A DNA stretch of 64,000 nt. It comes from Betaproteobacteria bacterium SCN1 (GTDB lineage Bacteria > Pseudomonadota > Gammaproteobacteria > Burkholderiales > Thiobacillaceae). Position 1 is the stretch's first letter, and the number at the start of each line of letters is the position of its first letter. The DNA lies in the NCBI GenBank assembly GCA_008923315.1, contig WBSF01000009.1:62001-126000 (forward strand). Reading direction: 5' to 3'. Below are positions 18,065-28,297 of this stretch, in pieces. The notes beneath the pieces were generated by a model, which was not told the DNA's origin, searched no databases, and saw only the letters and a list, made by a program, of their open reading frames with translations. Made by a program: the position numbers and the translations under genes.

Positions 18065-18460
18065 ATGAGCGACTACGGTTTCGAAACCCGCATCAACGGC
18101 CCCTTCGACGCAGCCATCGACAAGGTCACCGCTGCCTTGAAAGCCGAGGGTTTCGGCGTGCTGACGGACATCGATGTGAAGGGCACGATGAAGGCGAAGC
18201 TGGACGTGGACATGCGCCCCTACCGCATTCTCGGCGCGTGCAATCCGCCGCTGGCCAACCAGGCGATCAGCGCCGAGCCGGACGTGGGCATGCTGCTGCC
18301 GTGCAACGTGGTGGTACGCGAAGAGGCCGATGGCAAGGTCACCGTATCCTTCCTCGACCCCGGCATCATGGTGAAACTGGTGTCGAACACGGCCGTACAC
18401 GGCGTGGCGGGCGAGGCGCGGGCGCGGTTGATGCGGGTGAAGGACAGCCTGGCCGGTTGA
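18065..18460 (+). CDS. DUF302 domain protein
   Basis: 131-residue cytoplasmic protein of the DUF302 family ([35 protein letters not shown] and the central [18 protein letters not shown]). Its biochemical role is unknown. No signal peptide is present. The start is set by a GGAG site eight bases upstream of the ATG at 18065. It is followed by a strong intrinsic terminator. A second, secreted DUF302 protein is encoded at 51659-52177. Confidence 0.85.
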   Translation: MSDYGFETRINGPFDAAIDKVTAALKAEGFGVLTDIDVKGTMKAKLDVDMRPYRILGACNPPLANQAISAEPDVGMLLPCNVVVREEADGKVTVSFLDPGIMVKLVSNTAVHGVAGEARARLMRVKDSLAG

Positions 18461-18479
18461 GCGTGCGTGGTGCGGACAG

Positions 18480-18504
18480 AGCCCGCCTCAGGCGGGCTTT
18501 TTTT
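18480..18504 (+). terminator. bidirectional intrinsic terminator
   Basis: An 8-bp perfect stem (18480-18487 with 18491-18498) and a 3-base loop are followed by a run of T on the plus strand. It ends the DUF302 transcript. The loop TCA is also, read on the minus strand, the stop codon of the convergent DUF2288 gene. Confidence 0.85.
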
Positions 18505-18817
18505 CGTCCTGCATATCGGTATCGGACGCTTCCTGCACCAGCACCCACGGTGCGACGACGACGCCCCAGAACACCTGTTGGGCGGCATGCCAGCGTTGCG
18601 CGTCGTCCATGTCGGGGCGAACGAGGGTGCCGTCGGCAAGCCAGGCCTGCACGGCCTCGGTATTGTTCTCGGCGACCTGCAGGGCGGCATCGACGAGATC
18701 GAAGCCGGGCTTGACCCGCACCACCACGCCGCGCGCAAAATGGCGTTCGAGTTCGGGCCAGGCGAGACGGGCGGTTTCGAGATTGAGCTTGGCGCGGAGG
18801 ATGTCGCTGGGGGTCAC
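18488..18817 (-). CDS. DUF2288 family protein
   Basis: 109-residue protein matching the DUF2288 pattern: an N-terminal LRAKLNLETARLAWPELERHFARG, then VVVRVKPGFDLVDAALQVAENN, and a QVFWGVVVAPWVLVQE block. No catalytic motif is evident and the function is unknown. Its stop codon lies in the loop of the terminator at 18480-18504. It is 24 bp upstream of the 3' end of the ygiQ-like gene on the same strand. Confidence 0.75.
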   Translation of the reverse strand: MTPSDILRAKLNLETARLAWPELERHFARGVVVRVKPGFDLVDAALQVAENNTEAVQAWLADGTLVRPDMDDAQRWHAAQQVFWGVVVAPWVLVQEASDTDMQDEKKPA

Positions 18818-18841
18818 GGCAGGTTCAGGACACGGGGCCGT

Positions 18842-21040
<2,199 letters not shown>

Positions 21041-21064
21041 GCGTGGATTCTACTCGTCGGAAAC

Positions 21065-21104
21065 GACGCAGGCGGGGCCGGCATTTGCCGATCCCGCCTG
21101 CGTC
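21065..21104 (-). terminator. long GC-rich hairpin between FKBP and ygiQ genes
   Basis: A 12-bp perfect inverted repeat (21065-21076 with 21093-21104) encloses a second small inverted repeat. It lies just after the FKBP stop codon on the minus strand. There is no clear U-tract, so it may be a terminator, an attenuating structure or an mRNA-stabilising hairpin. Confidence 0.5.
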
Positions 21105-21120
21105 CGGAGCGCTTGCCGGC

Positions 21121-21447
21121 TCAGCCGACGGCGAGCAGTTCCACCTCGAACACCAGCGTTGCGTTTGGCGGGATCACGCCGCCGGCGCCGCGTTCGCCGT
21201 AAGCCAGGTGCGGCGGGATGGTGAGCTTGCGCTTGCCGCCCACCTGCATGCCGGCCACGCCCTGGTCCCAGCCTGGAATCACGTGGCCCACGCCGAGCCG
21301 GAAGTCGAAGGGATCGTTGCGGTCGACGCTGGAATCGAATTTACGGCCGTCGGTGAGCCAGCCGGTGTAATGCACGGAGACGGATTGGCCGGCCTGGGCG
21401 GCGGGGCCGTCGCCGGTGACGAGATCTTCGATGACGAGTTCGCTCAT
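21121..21447 (-). CDS. FKBP-type peptidyl-prolyl cis-trans isomerase
   Basis: Single-domain cytosolic FKBP of 108 aa. The canonical pocket is present: [39 protein letters not shown] (including the VIPGW core), [32 protein letters not shown]. It probably speeds proline isomerisation during folding. I chose the ATG at 21445-21447, since the preceding 66 in-frame codons show no similarity or signal sequence. Confidence 0.95.
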   Translation of the reverse strand: MSELVIEDLVTGDGPAAQAGQSVSVHYTGWLTDGRKFDSSVDRNDPFDFRLGVGHVIPGWDQGVAGMQVGGKRKLTIPPHLAYGERGAGGVIPPNATLVFEVELLAVG

Positions 21448-21753
21448 GGGGGATGTCCTTGAAACGGATAGGGAAAAGGCACGCGCGCCAGCGGGGACGA
21501 CGGCCGGGCGAAGGCAGACCGCGATTGTCTCACGTTTCGGGAACGGGCCGGCCCGGCGCCATGGCGTGTCGTGCACACGGACGTACAGGCGATCGGGCCG
21601 ACGAGAGTGGCGAAAGCGGCGGGCTGCGCCGTGTTGCCCCTGCATATGCCGCGCCGCGAAGCACGGGGATCAAGGCATTGCGGCCGCCGGAAGCGTGGCT
21701 TTCCCGGCTTTTTTCGGGTTTACTTGGCCGGACTCATCGTCACGTCGGATGGA
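21448..21753. other. divergent intergenic region, no gene seen
   Basis: 306 bp between the FKBP start and the chosen LuxR start. The plus-strand frame of the LuxR gene is open back to 21571, but that part reads as unrelated arginine-rich sequence. I see no convincing structured RNA, repeat or strong promoter here. Confidence 0.4.
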
Positions 21754-22932
21754 ATGGTGTCACGGGCTGTCATCGATACGCGGCTTTCGGGCCTGATCGA
21801 CCGCTTCTATGAAGCGGCGGTGGATGACGCGCCATGGATGGGGGTCGCCGCCGATATCGCGGACGTGCTGGCGTCCACCAGCGCCGTGCTCAAACTGCAC
21901 GGGGGCGACGGCGACGACGTCCAGCTGCTCGAACACACCGACAATTTCAACCTTGCCGACGACCGGCAGTCCTGGGCGCGCCACTGGCACCAGCAGGATT
22001 TGTGGGTGGCACGATCTGCCGCTTTCGGCGTGTCGCAGGTTGTCACAGACCATGATCTCGTCACGCCTTCCGAGCAACGGAAAACCGGCTTTTATCGGGA
22101 ATGGCTTCATGCCCTCGATATCTTTCACATGGTGGGGGCGGTTTTTCCCGGCAGGGATGGCGCGCTGGGCGTGCTGGGCGTCCACCGGCCGGCATGCGCG
22201 GGGGCTTATGCCGACAGCGATAGACACAGGCTCGCCACGCTCCTGCCTCATCTGCAGCGTGCCCTGTGGTTGAGCCAGAAGCTCACGAAAAACGCCCTGC
22301 GCGGAGCGGTTGCAGATGAAACGTTTCAACGGATCGATGCGGCCGTTTTCGCCGTGGATGCGCGGTGCCGCATCATCGTGGCCAATACGCGCGCAGACGC
22401 CTTGCTCCGCGTGCGCGACAGCGGCCTTGCGGGGGGACACGGCCGGTTAAGGCTGGCCGACCCGTTATTGAACCAGCGCATGCAGCAGCAGGTGCAGGCC
22501 TGCATCCGGACTGCGCAGGGCCAGGCCGACGCCCTGGGGTCGGTCATGGCAATTCCGCGCCCGGGCCGTCTGCCTCTGACGATGATGGTGTCTCCCTTGC
22601 GTCCTGCCGCACTGTTTTCCGCCGGCAACGCTGTCCGCAACCGGCCTCTTGCGCTCGTGATGATCCGTGATCCGGAGGCTTCTGCGCTGGCCCTTGACGG
22701 CCTGCGCCGGCTTTTCGGCTTGACGCGTATGGAAGCGGCGGTGGCGGCGGATCTGGCAGGGGGCCTGTCTCCGGGGGCCGTAGCCGAGCGGCGGGGTATC
22801 GGGGCAGCCACCGTGCGCGCCCATCTCAAGGCCATTCTCGCCAAGACGGGGACGCATCGCCAGGCGGAAGCCGTTGCCCTGATCGCGCGCAGTGTGGCCG
22901 GGCTGGATGCCGATGGCGATTCCTCTTCATGA
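21754..22932 (+). CDS. LuxR-type transcriptional regulator
   Basis: 392-residue regulator with a C-terminal LuxR helix-turn-helix (about residues 325-385: LTRMEAAVAADLAGGLSPGAVAERRGIGAATVRAHLKAILAKTGTHRQAEAVALI). The N-terminal ~200 residues look like a GAF/PAS-like sensor (LIDRFYEAAVDDAPWMGVAADIADVL), and the middle part has a second PAS-like segment (RIDAAVFAVDARCRIIVANTRADALL). No receiver aspartate is seen, so it is not a standard response regulator, and the signal is unknown. The start at 21754 fits the first conserved residues. The decayed gene at 23018 lies 85 bp downstream. Confidence 0.82.
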   Translation: MVSRAVIDTRLSGLIDRFYEAAVDDAPWMGVAADIADVLASTSAVLKLHGGDGDDVQLLEHTDNFNLADDRQSWARHWHQQDLWVARSAAFGVSQVVTDHDLVTPSEQRKTGFYREWLHALDIFHMVGAVFPGRDGALGVLGVHRPACAGAYADSDRHRLATLLPHLQRALWLSQKLTKNALRGAVADETFQRIDAAVFAVDARCRIIVANTRADALLRVRDSGLAGGHGRLRLADPLLNQRMQQQVQACIRTAQGQADALGSVMAIPRPGRLPLTMMVSPLRPAALFSAGNAVRNRPLALVMIRDPEASALALDGLRRLFGLTRMEAAVAADLAGGLSPGAVAERRGIGAATVRAHLKAILAKTGTHRQAEAVALIARSVAGLDADGDSSS

Positions 22933-23017
22933 ACAGGGAAGGAATTGAGCCGCCGGCCCCCTGTGCTCGGGTGCGAGAAATCCCGCGCACGCGGGACCTG
23001 TAACGCGGGAGGCCTGC

Positions 23018-23638
23018 ATGGACGGCATGGGTTTTTACATTCTGTTTGGCGCGGTGGCGGTTTTCTTCCTCGTCAAGAAATTCGGTCTGCCCAGGCCTGG
23101 ATTGCCGGGCATTTTCCGGACGCTGGGCTATCCCCCAAGCCGCTTCCGGCGCACGGATCGGGACGGCGGAACAGTATTCAGCGTCACGCCCGCTCGCGCA
23201 TCCTGGGCCGCGCGCTCCTCACCGTGGCCTCGTTGTTGCGTTGTCCAGAGTGCTCATGTCCTTCGGCATGAGAGATCCGGGTGTGGCGTTCATGGGCATG
23301 CTCGGCCTGATTCCGCTTGTCATGGGCCCGATCGCTTTTCCGGTGGGCGCCCGCCACCACAGGCCTCCACAATTGCCGTGTCGGACGACACCCTTCAGCG
23401 CGGCAGCGATTCCTGGGCGCTTTCGGACATCAGGGCATTCGGCGTCCATCGTGGCAGCCAGGTAAATACCGAACAGCCCGCGCAAACCTATACGGGCGCC
23501 TCCACATCGTTGATGTTTTCCCGGGCGCTGGACAGAAAGGCTGTTGAAAGATCCTGTCGGGTGACCGTTCGCACCCGTGCCGGCAGCAAGGAAACGGTCC
23601 TGGCCGGTGGCTTGACGCGCGATTGCCCTCCGGCTTGA
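23018..23638 (+). pseudogene. decayed small membrane protein gene with several frameshifts
   Basis: An ATG with a strong GGGAGG site opens a frame starting MDGMGFYILFGAVAVFFLVKK, a clear membrane helix. From about 23190 the protein-like signal leaves this frame. A hydrophobic stretch (ILGRALLTVASLL) continues in the +2 frame to about 23240. A second one (MSFGMRDPGVAFMGMLGLI, then PLVMGPIAFPVG) lies in the +1 frame at about 23250-23350. A soluble domain (IAVSDDTLQRGSDSWALSDI) returns in the first frame and runs to the stop at 23636-23638. The ancestor was probably a protein with about three membrane helices and a C-terminal beta-rich domain. I do not recognise the family. Sequencing indels would give the same picture. 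Confidence 0.5.
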
Positions 23639-23783
23639 CCTGCAGCAATCCGTGGCGGAAAGAGTCATGCCGCGCACGGCGGAGGCCGGATGAGAACCGG
23701 TCCGTCGCCATGTGGATGCCTGAAATTGCGGACGGCCCGGCCGGGCGTGTGTCCGGCGGACATGGCCCGCCAGGATATCCGGT

Positions 23784-25178
23784 TCAGCGCCATTCCGGCG
23801 GCAGGTAGCCGCTGTCGGGATCGACTTCGATGGGAATCTCGGTGACGCTGCTCGCTTCCGGCGGTGCGTCGCGCAGCACGATCTGCGGGAAGGCCAGCAC
23901 GGTGGCGACCATCAGGAGCTGGATGAGCAGAAAAGGCAGCGCGCCCCAGTAGATGTCCGTCGTGCGGATACACTTCGGCGCCACGCTCTTGAGATAGAAC
24001 AGCGCGAAGCCGAAAGGCGGGTGCATGAAGGCGGTCTGCATGTTCACCGCGAGCATTACGCCGAACCAGATCGGGTCGATGCCGAGCTTGTGCGCAATGG
24101 GGCCGACCAGCGGCACGACGATGAAGGCGATCTCGAAGAAATCGAGAAAGAAGGCCAGAACAAAGACCAGCAGGTTGACCGCGACCAGAAAGCCGATCAC
24201 GCCGCCTGGCAGGTGGCTGAACAGGTGTTCCACCCAGACGTCGCCGTCGAGGCCGCGGAACACCAGCGTGAAAATGGTCGAGCCGATCAGGATGAAGATG
24301 ACGAAGGTGGTGAGCTTCGTCGTGCTGTCCATCGCCTGGGTGAGTTGCAGACGCGAAAGCCGGCCGCGCAACCCGGCCAGCAGCAGGGCGCCGGCTGCGC
24401 CCATCGCGCCGCCTTCGGTCGGCGTGGCAACGCCGAGGAAGATGGTGCCGAGCACGAGAAAGATCAGCACCAGCGGCGGAATCAGCGTGGTCAGCACGCG
24501 CGCCAGCAAGGCCGTGCCTGCCAGTGTGCGCGCCGAAGCCGGCATCGCGGGCGCGGCCTGCGGGCGAAACAGGCTGACGCCGAACACGTAGAGAAGATAC
24601 AGCCCCATGAGCGTGAAGCCCGGCAGCAAGGCGCCCTTGTACATGTCGCCGACGGATGCGCCCAGTTGATCGGCCAGCACGATCAGGACGATGGAGGGCG
24701 GAATGATCTGCGCCAGCGTGCCCGAGGCGACGATCACGCCGGAAGCGAGCCGTTTGTCGTAACCGTAGCGCAGCATCACCGGGAGCGAGATCAGTCCCAT
24801 CGCGATCACGGTGGCGGCGACGACGCCGGTGGAAGCGGCCAGGAGGCCGCCGACGAGCACCACCGCGTAGGCCAGCCCGCCGCGCAGCGCGCCGAACAGC
24901 TGGCCGATGGTATCGAGCAGATCCTCGGCCATGCCCGAGCGTTCGAGGATCAGACCCATGAAGGCAAAAAAGGGAATCGCCAGCAGCGTGGGGTTGGCGA
25001 CGATGCCGTAGACCCGTTCGGGCAGGGCGGCGAGCAGCGCCGCGTCGAATCCGCCAGCGGCGATGCCGAACCCGGCGAACAGCAGGCCGTTGGCGGCGAG
25101 CGCAAAGGCCACCGGATAGCCCAGCAGCAGGAAAACCACCAGACCGAGGAACATCAGCGGCGCGAGGTTTTCGATCAC
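23784..25178 (-). CDS. dctM: TRAP transporter large permease (DctM)
   Basis: Main membrane subunit of a TRAP transporter, driving substrate uptake with a sodium gradient. The 464-residue protein has about 12-14 hydrophobic segments and the family blocks NPTLLAIPFFAFMGLILERSGMAEDLL, GGLLAASTGVVAATVIAMG, SGTLAQIIPPSIVLIVLADQLG, FLGVATPTEGGAMGA and MLAVNMQTAFMHPPFGFALFYLK. The start ATG overlaps the dctQ stop (ATGA). The C-terminal tail is hydrophilic. A substrate-binding protein is not adjacent; the only one in the window is at 14689-15774. Confidence 0.95.
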   Translation of the reverse strand: MIENLAPLMFLGLVVFLLLGYPVAFALAANGLLFAGFGIAAGGFDAALLAALPERVYGIVANPTLLAIPFFAFMGLILERSGMAEDLLDTIGQLFGALRGGLAYAVVLVGGLLAASTGVVAATVIAMGLISLPVMLRYGYDKRLASGVIVASGTLAQIIPPSIVLIVLADQLGASVGDMYKGALLPGFTLMGLYLLYVFGVSLFRPQAAPAMPASARTLAGTALLARVLTTLIPPLVLIFLVLGTIFLGVATPTEGGAMGAAGALLLAGLRGRLSRLQLTQAMDSTTKLTTFVIFILIGSTIFTLVFRGLDGDVWVEHLFSHLPGGVIGFLVAVNLLVFVLAFFLDFFEIAFIVVPLVGPIAHKLGIDPIWFGVMLAVNMQTAFMHPPFGFALFYLKSVAPKCIRTTDIYWGALPFLLIQLLMVATVLAFPQIVLRDAPPEASSVTEIPIEVDPDSGYLPPEWR

Positions 25179-25711
25179 CCGTTCTCCCCGGGAGATTCAT
25201 GCATCGTGAGGTGCCCGGTGAGCACGCCTGCCCGTTTGATGATCTCGGCCAGCCCCTGCAGCGCGAGCAGCGCGAATCCGGCCGGCAGCAGCAGCTTCAC
25301 TGGCCAGCGCACCAGGCCGCCCGCATCGGGCGACAGCTCGTGCGTGGTCCAGGCTTCGTAAAACATCGGCCACGACAGCCAGACGAGCAGCAGGGCCATC
25401 GGCAGCAGGAAGAGCACGCCGCCGAAGAGATCGATCCAGGCGCGGCCGCGCGGCCCCAGGCGGCCATAGAACACGTCGATGCGCACGTGAGCGTCGTGCT
25501 TGAGCGTGTAGCCGGCCGCCAGCAGGAACAGCGCACCGAACAGATACCACTGGATTTCCAGCCAGGCATTGGAGCTTGCGCCCAGCGTGTAGCGGGCCAG
25601 TGCGTTGCCGGCCGAGATCAGCGTGGCCGCAAGCACGATCCAGAGGGCGATGCGTCCGATGCGTTCGGTCAGTGCGTCGATCAGGCGGGCGAAGGCAAGC
25701 AGCGCATTCAC
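25175..25711 (-). CDS. dctQ: TRAP transporter small permease (DctQ)
   Basis: Four-helix accessory membrane subunit of the TRAP transporter, 178 aa. It has LLAFARLIDALTERIGRIALWIVL, the conserved NALARYTLGASSNAWLEIQWYLFGALFLLAAGYTLKHDAHVRIDVFY core, and LGPRGRAWIDLFGG. I set the start at a GTG (25709-25711) that overlaps the stop of the lysophospholipase gene (GTGA). The frame is open for about 100 codons upstream, but only as a shadow of that gene. Confidence 0.93.
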   Translation of the reverse strand: MNALLAFARLIDALTERIGRIALWIVLAATLISAGNALARYTLGASSNAWLEIQWYLFGALFLLAAGYTLKHDAHVRIDVFYGRLGPRGRAWIDLFGGVLFLLPMALLLVWLSWPMFYEAWTTHELSPDAGGLVRWPVKLLLPAGFALLALQGLAEIIKRAGVLTGHLTMHESPGENG

Positions 25712-26319
25712 AGGGCGCCCGCTTCGCGCAGGAAGCCGGCCAGGCGCTCGGCGACCACGCGATAACCCTCGGCGTTGGCGTGGATGGGGTCGGATTTGAG
25801 GCGGTTGTCCTTCAGCACCTCGACGAACACGTCCTGTTCCAGCGGTACCTGCAGTTCGCCGGCCAGCTTTTCGTAGAAAGCCGGGGCGCCGCCGAACAGT
25901 TTCGGCTCGGGCACACCGACCAGGACGACCTCCGCCCCGGCGGCCCGGATGGTGCGCACCAGCAGGCGCAGGTTGTTCTCGGTTTCGGTTTCCGGCACGC
26001 GCCGCAGCATGTCGTTGCCGCCCAGACACAGCAGCACCAGTCTTGGCTTGTATTCGGCCAGCACGTCGGGCAGGCGGGCGAGGCCGTCCGCGGTGGTGTT
26101 GCCGGGTACGCCGGCGTTGATCACCGTGTGGCCGGTCAGTGTGGACAGCACGGCGGGGTAGGCAGTGTCGGCGCTCGCGCCGGTGCCGTGGGTGAGGCTG
26201 TCACCGAAGGCGACGATGATGTCGTGCGCGCTGAGCTTCGGCAGCGTGGGGGCCTGTTCGCAGGCGGCGAGAAAGAACGCGAGGAGAAACCCGGCGAGCA
26301 GCCGGGCCGGATGTGTCAT
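25708..26319 (-). CDS. SGNH-family lysophospholipase/arylesterase (TesA-like), lipoprotein
   Basis: 203-residue GDSL esterase with a lipoprotein-type signal (LLAGFLLAFFLAAC, cysteine at about 20). All four SGNH blocks are visible: FGDSLTHGTGA (catalytic Ser), the glycine in AGVPGNTT, GGND with Asn, and DPIHANAEGY with the Asp and His of the triad. TesA-type enzymes hydrolyse lysophospholipids and thioesters in the periplasm. The dctQ start overlaps its stop, so it heads a lipase-dctQM unit. It lies 7 bp after pmbA. Confidence 0.92.
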   Translation of the reverse strand: MTHPARLLAGFLLAFFLAACEQAPTLPKLSAHDIIVAFGDSLTHGTGASADTAYPAVLSTLTGHTVINAGVPGNTTADGLARLPDVLAEYKPRLVLLCLGGNDMLRRVPETETENNLRLLVRTIRAAGAEVVLVGVPEPKLFGGAPAFYEKLAGELQVPLEQDVFVEVLKDNRLKSDPIHANAEGYRVVAERLAGFLREAGAL

Positions 26320-26326
26320 GGCCGGC

Positions 26327-27667
26327 TCAGTTGCCTGCCACCGTCATGCGGTCGATGAGGATGGACCCCACCCGTTTGGAGCCGCGCCGCTCGACGTCGC
26401 GGCCGATGGCGACGATGCCCTTGAACATCCCGGCCAGGTTGCCGGCGATGGTGATTTCCTCGACCGGATACTGGATTTCACCGTTTTCGACCCAGAAGCC
26501 GGCGGCGCCGCGCGAGTAGTCGCCGGTGACCATGTTGGCGCCGTGGCCCAGCAGTTCGGTGACCAGCAGGCCCGTACCCATTTCGCGCAGCAGGCCGGCG
26601 AGGTCGAGGTCGCCGTGCGATACCGTGAGCGCATGGCTGCCGCCGGCGTTGCCGGTGGTCTGCATGCCGAGCTTTCGGGCCGAATAGCTGGAAAGAAAAT
26701 AGCCTTCGACCGTGCCGGCCTTCACCACGTCGCGTTCCAGACAGGCGACGCCTTCCGAGTCGAAGGGCGCGCTGCCCAGTCCGCCGCGCTCGAAAGGCGT
26801 TTCGCGGATGTCGATGTGCGGCGCGAATACGGTGGTCCCGAGGCTGTCGAGCAGGAAGGACGACTGGCGGTACAGGCTGCCGCCCGAGACGGCGGCGACG
26901 AAATTGCCGATGAGTCCGGTGGCGATGGGCGCTTCGAAGATGACCGGACACGTACGTGTGTCGAGCTTGCGGCCATTGAGACGGCGCACGGTGCGCTCCC
27001 CGGCGATGCGGCCGACGGTTTCGGGCGTGTCGAGATGGCCGCCGTCGCGCGCGCTGCTGTACCAGTAGTCGCGCTGCATCGAACCCTTGTCCTCGCCGAT
27101 CACCGCGACCGACAGGCCGTGGCGCGAGCCGGCGTAGCCGTCGCAGAAACCGAGACTGTTGGCGTAGATGAAATGCGAGGCATGGGTGGAAACGCTTGCG
27201 CCCTCGGAATTGGTGAGCCGCCGGTCCGCCGCCAGCGCCGCTGCCTCGCAGGCGCGTGCGCGCTCGGCGGCTTCTTCGACCGACAGCGCCCACGGATGGT
27301 AGAGGTCGAGATCGGGCGGGTTTTTCGCCAGCCGGTCGGCGTCTGGCAGACCGGCCGCTTCGTCCTCGGCGGTGTAGCGGGCGATCGTCAGCGCCTTGTC
27401 GACCGCGCTTTTCAGGGCGGCTGCCGTGAGATCGGAGGTGGAGGCGTGGCCGCGCCGCCGGCCGATGTAGACGGTGACGCCGGCACCCTTGTCCTTGTTG
27501 TACTCGATGGTCTCGATCTCGCCCTTGCGCACCGATACGTTCTGTCCCACGCCTTCTGAGATTTCGGTGTCGGCGGCGGTTGCGCCGTTTTTCATCGCGT
27601 GTTCGATCACGATCTGCGAAAGCGCGGCGAGCTGGTCGCGGGTATAGCTGAGCTGGGCGTTGGACAT
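26327..27667 (-). CDS. pmbA: metalloprotease PmbA (TldE)
   Basis: Partner of TldD in a heterodimeric protease that matures microcin-type peptides and degrades unfolded peptides. The 446-residue protein has VGQNVSVRKGEIETIEYNKDKG near the N-terminus, GRRRGHASTSDLTAAALKSAVDKA, and the C-terminal MGTGLLVTELLGHGANMVTGDYSRGAAGFWVENGEI block that is diagnostic of PmbA. Like other TldE proteins it lacks an HExxH. It is divergent from darP, an arrangement found in many proteobacteria. Confidence 0.95.
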   Translation of the reverse strand: MSNAQLSYTRDQLAALSQIVIEHAMKNGATAADTEISEGVGQNVSVRKGEIETIEYNKDKGAGVTVYIGRRRGHASTSDLTAAALKSAVDKALTIARYTAEDEAAGLPDADRLAKNPPDLDLYHPWALSVEEAAERARACEAAALAADRRLTNSEGASVSTHASHFIYANSLGFCDGYAGSRHGLSVAVIGEDKGSMQRDYWYSSARDGGHLDTPETVGRIAGERTVRRLNGRKLDTRTCPVIFEAPIATGLIGNFVAAVSGGSLYRQSSFLLDSLGTTVFAPHIDIRETPFERGGLGSAPFDSEGVACLERDVVKAGTVEGYFLSSYSARKLGMQTTGNAGGSHALTVSHGDLDLAGLLREMGTGLLVTELLGHGANMVTGDYSRGAAGFWVENGEIQYPVEEITIAGNLAGMFKGIVAIGRDVERRGSKRVGSILIDRMTVAGN

Positions 27668-27725
27668 GGGAAATACTCGGGGCGGGCGAAGAGGCCTTAA
27701 CGGGTTTTATCGGGCTGAAACTACA

Positions 27726-28292
27726 ATGGAAATGATAACAGCAACCGAAAGCCCGACCGTGCGCCTGATCGATCCCGATGCCGAGCAATCCTTCGACCCC
27801 GACGAGGTCTACGACGGCCCCAGCAAAAGCCAGGTCAAACGCGAAGCCGAGGCGTTGCAGGCCCTGGGCGAAGTGCTGGTGAAACTGCCGGATGCGCAGT
27901 TCAAGCGCATCGAGCTTCCGGACGGCCTGCGCACCGCCGTGGCAGACTGCCGCAGGATCACCCAGAACGGCGCATTGCGCCGGCAGAAGCAGTACATCGG
28001 CAAACTCATGCGCAGCATCGACCCGGCGCCGATCCAGGCGCAGCTCGATGTCTTCAACGGCGTGTCGGTCGCCGAGAATGCGAAGCTGCATCAGGCCGAA
28101 AAATGGCGCGAGAAACTGATCGCCGACAACGCGGCGCTGACCCTGTTTCTCGACCAGCATCCGGGGACGGACGCGACGCGCCTGCGCCAGCTTATCCGCA
28201 ATGCGCGCGACGAGGCTGCGCGGAACAAACCGCCCAGGGCCTTCCGCGAGCTGTTCAGGCTGGTGCGCGACACGCTCGACGCGCCGGACTGA
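27726..28292 (+). CDS. darP: ribosome biogenesis factor DarP (YjgA)
   Basis: Associates with the large ribosomal subunit during late assembly. The product is 188 aa, close to the ~180 of the family. It has the acidic N-terminus, YDGPSKSQVKREAEALQALGEVL, the RRQKQYIGKLMRSIDPAPIQAQLD core and LRQLIRNARDEAARNKPPRAFRELFRLVRD. I chose the ATG at 27726, because the frame upstream belongs to the divergent pmbA leader. ATG 27732 is also possible. Confidence 0.92.
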   Translation: MEMITATESPTVRLIDPDAEQSFDPDEVYDGPSKSQVKREAEALQALGEVLVKLPDAQFKRIELPDGLRTAVADCRRITQNGALRRQKQYIGKLMRSIDPAPIQAQLDVFNGVSVAENAKLHQAEKWREKLIADNAALTLFLDQHPGTDATRLRQLIRNARDEAARNKPPRAFRELFRLVRDTLDAPD

Positions 28293-28297
28293 CGTCT

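Noticed and set aside
22981-22996. Inverted repeat TCCCGC/GCGGGA between the LuxR gene and the decayed gene as a terminator
   Set aside because: Only 6 bp per arm and no U-tract. It could equally be an operator or chance in GC-rich DNA.
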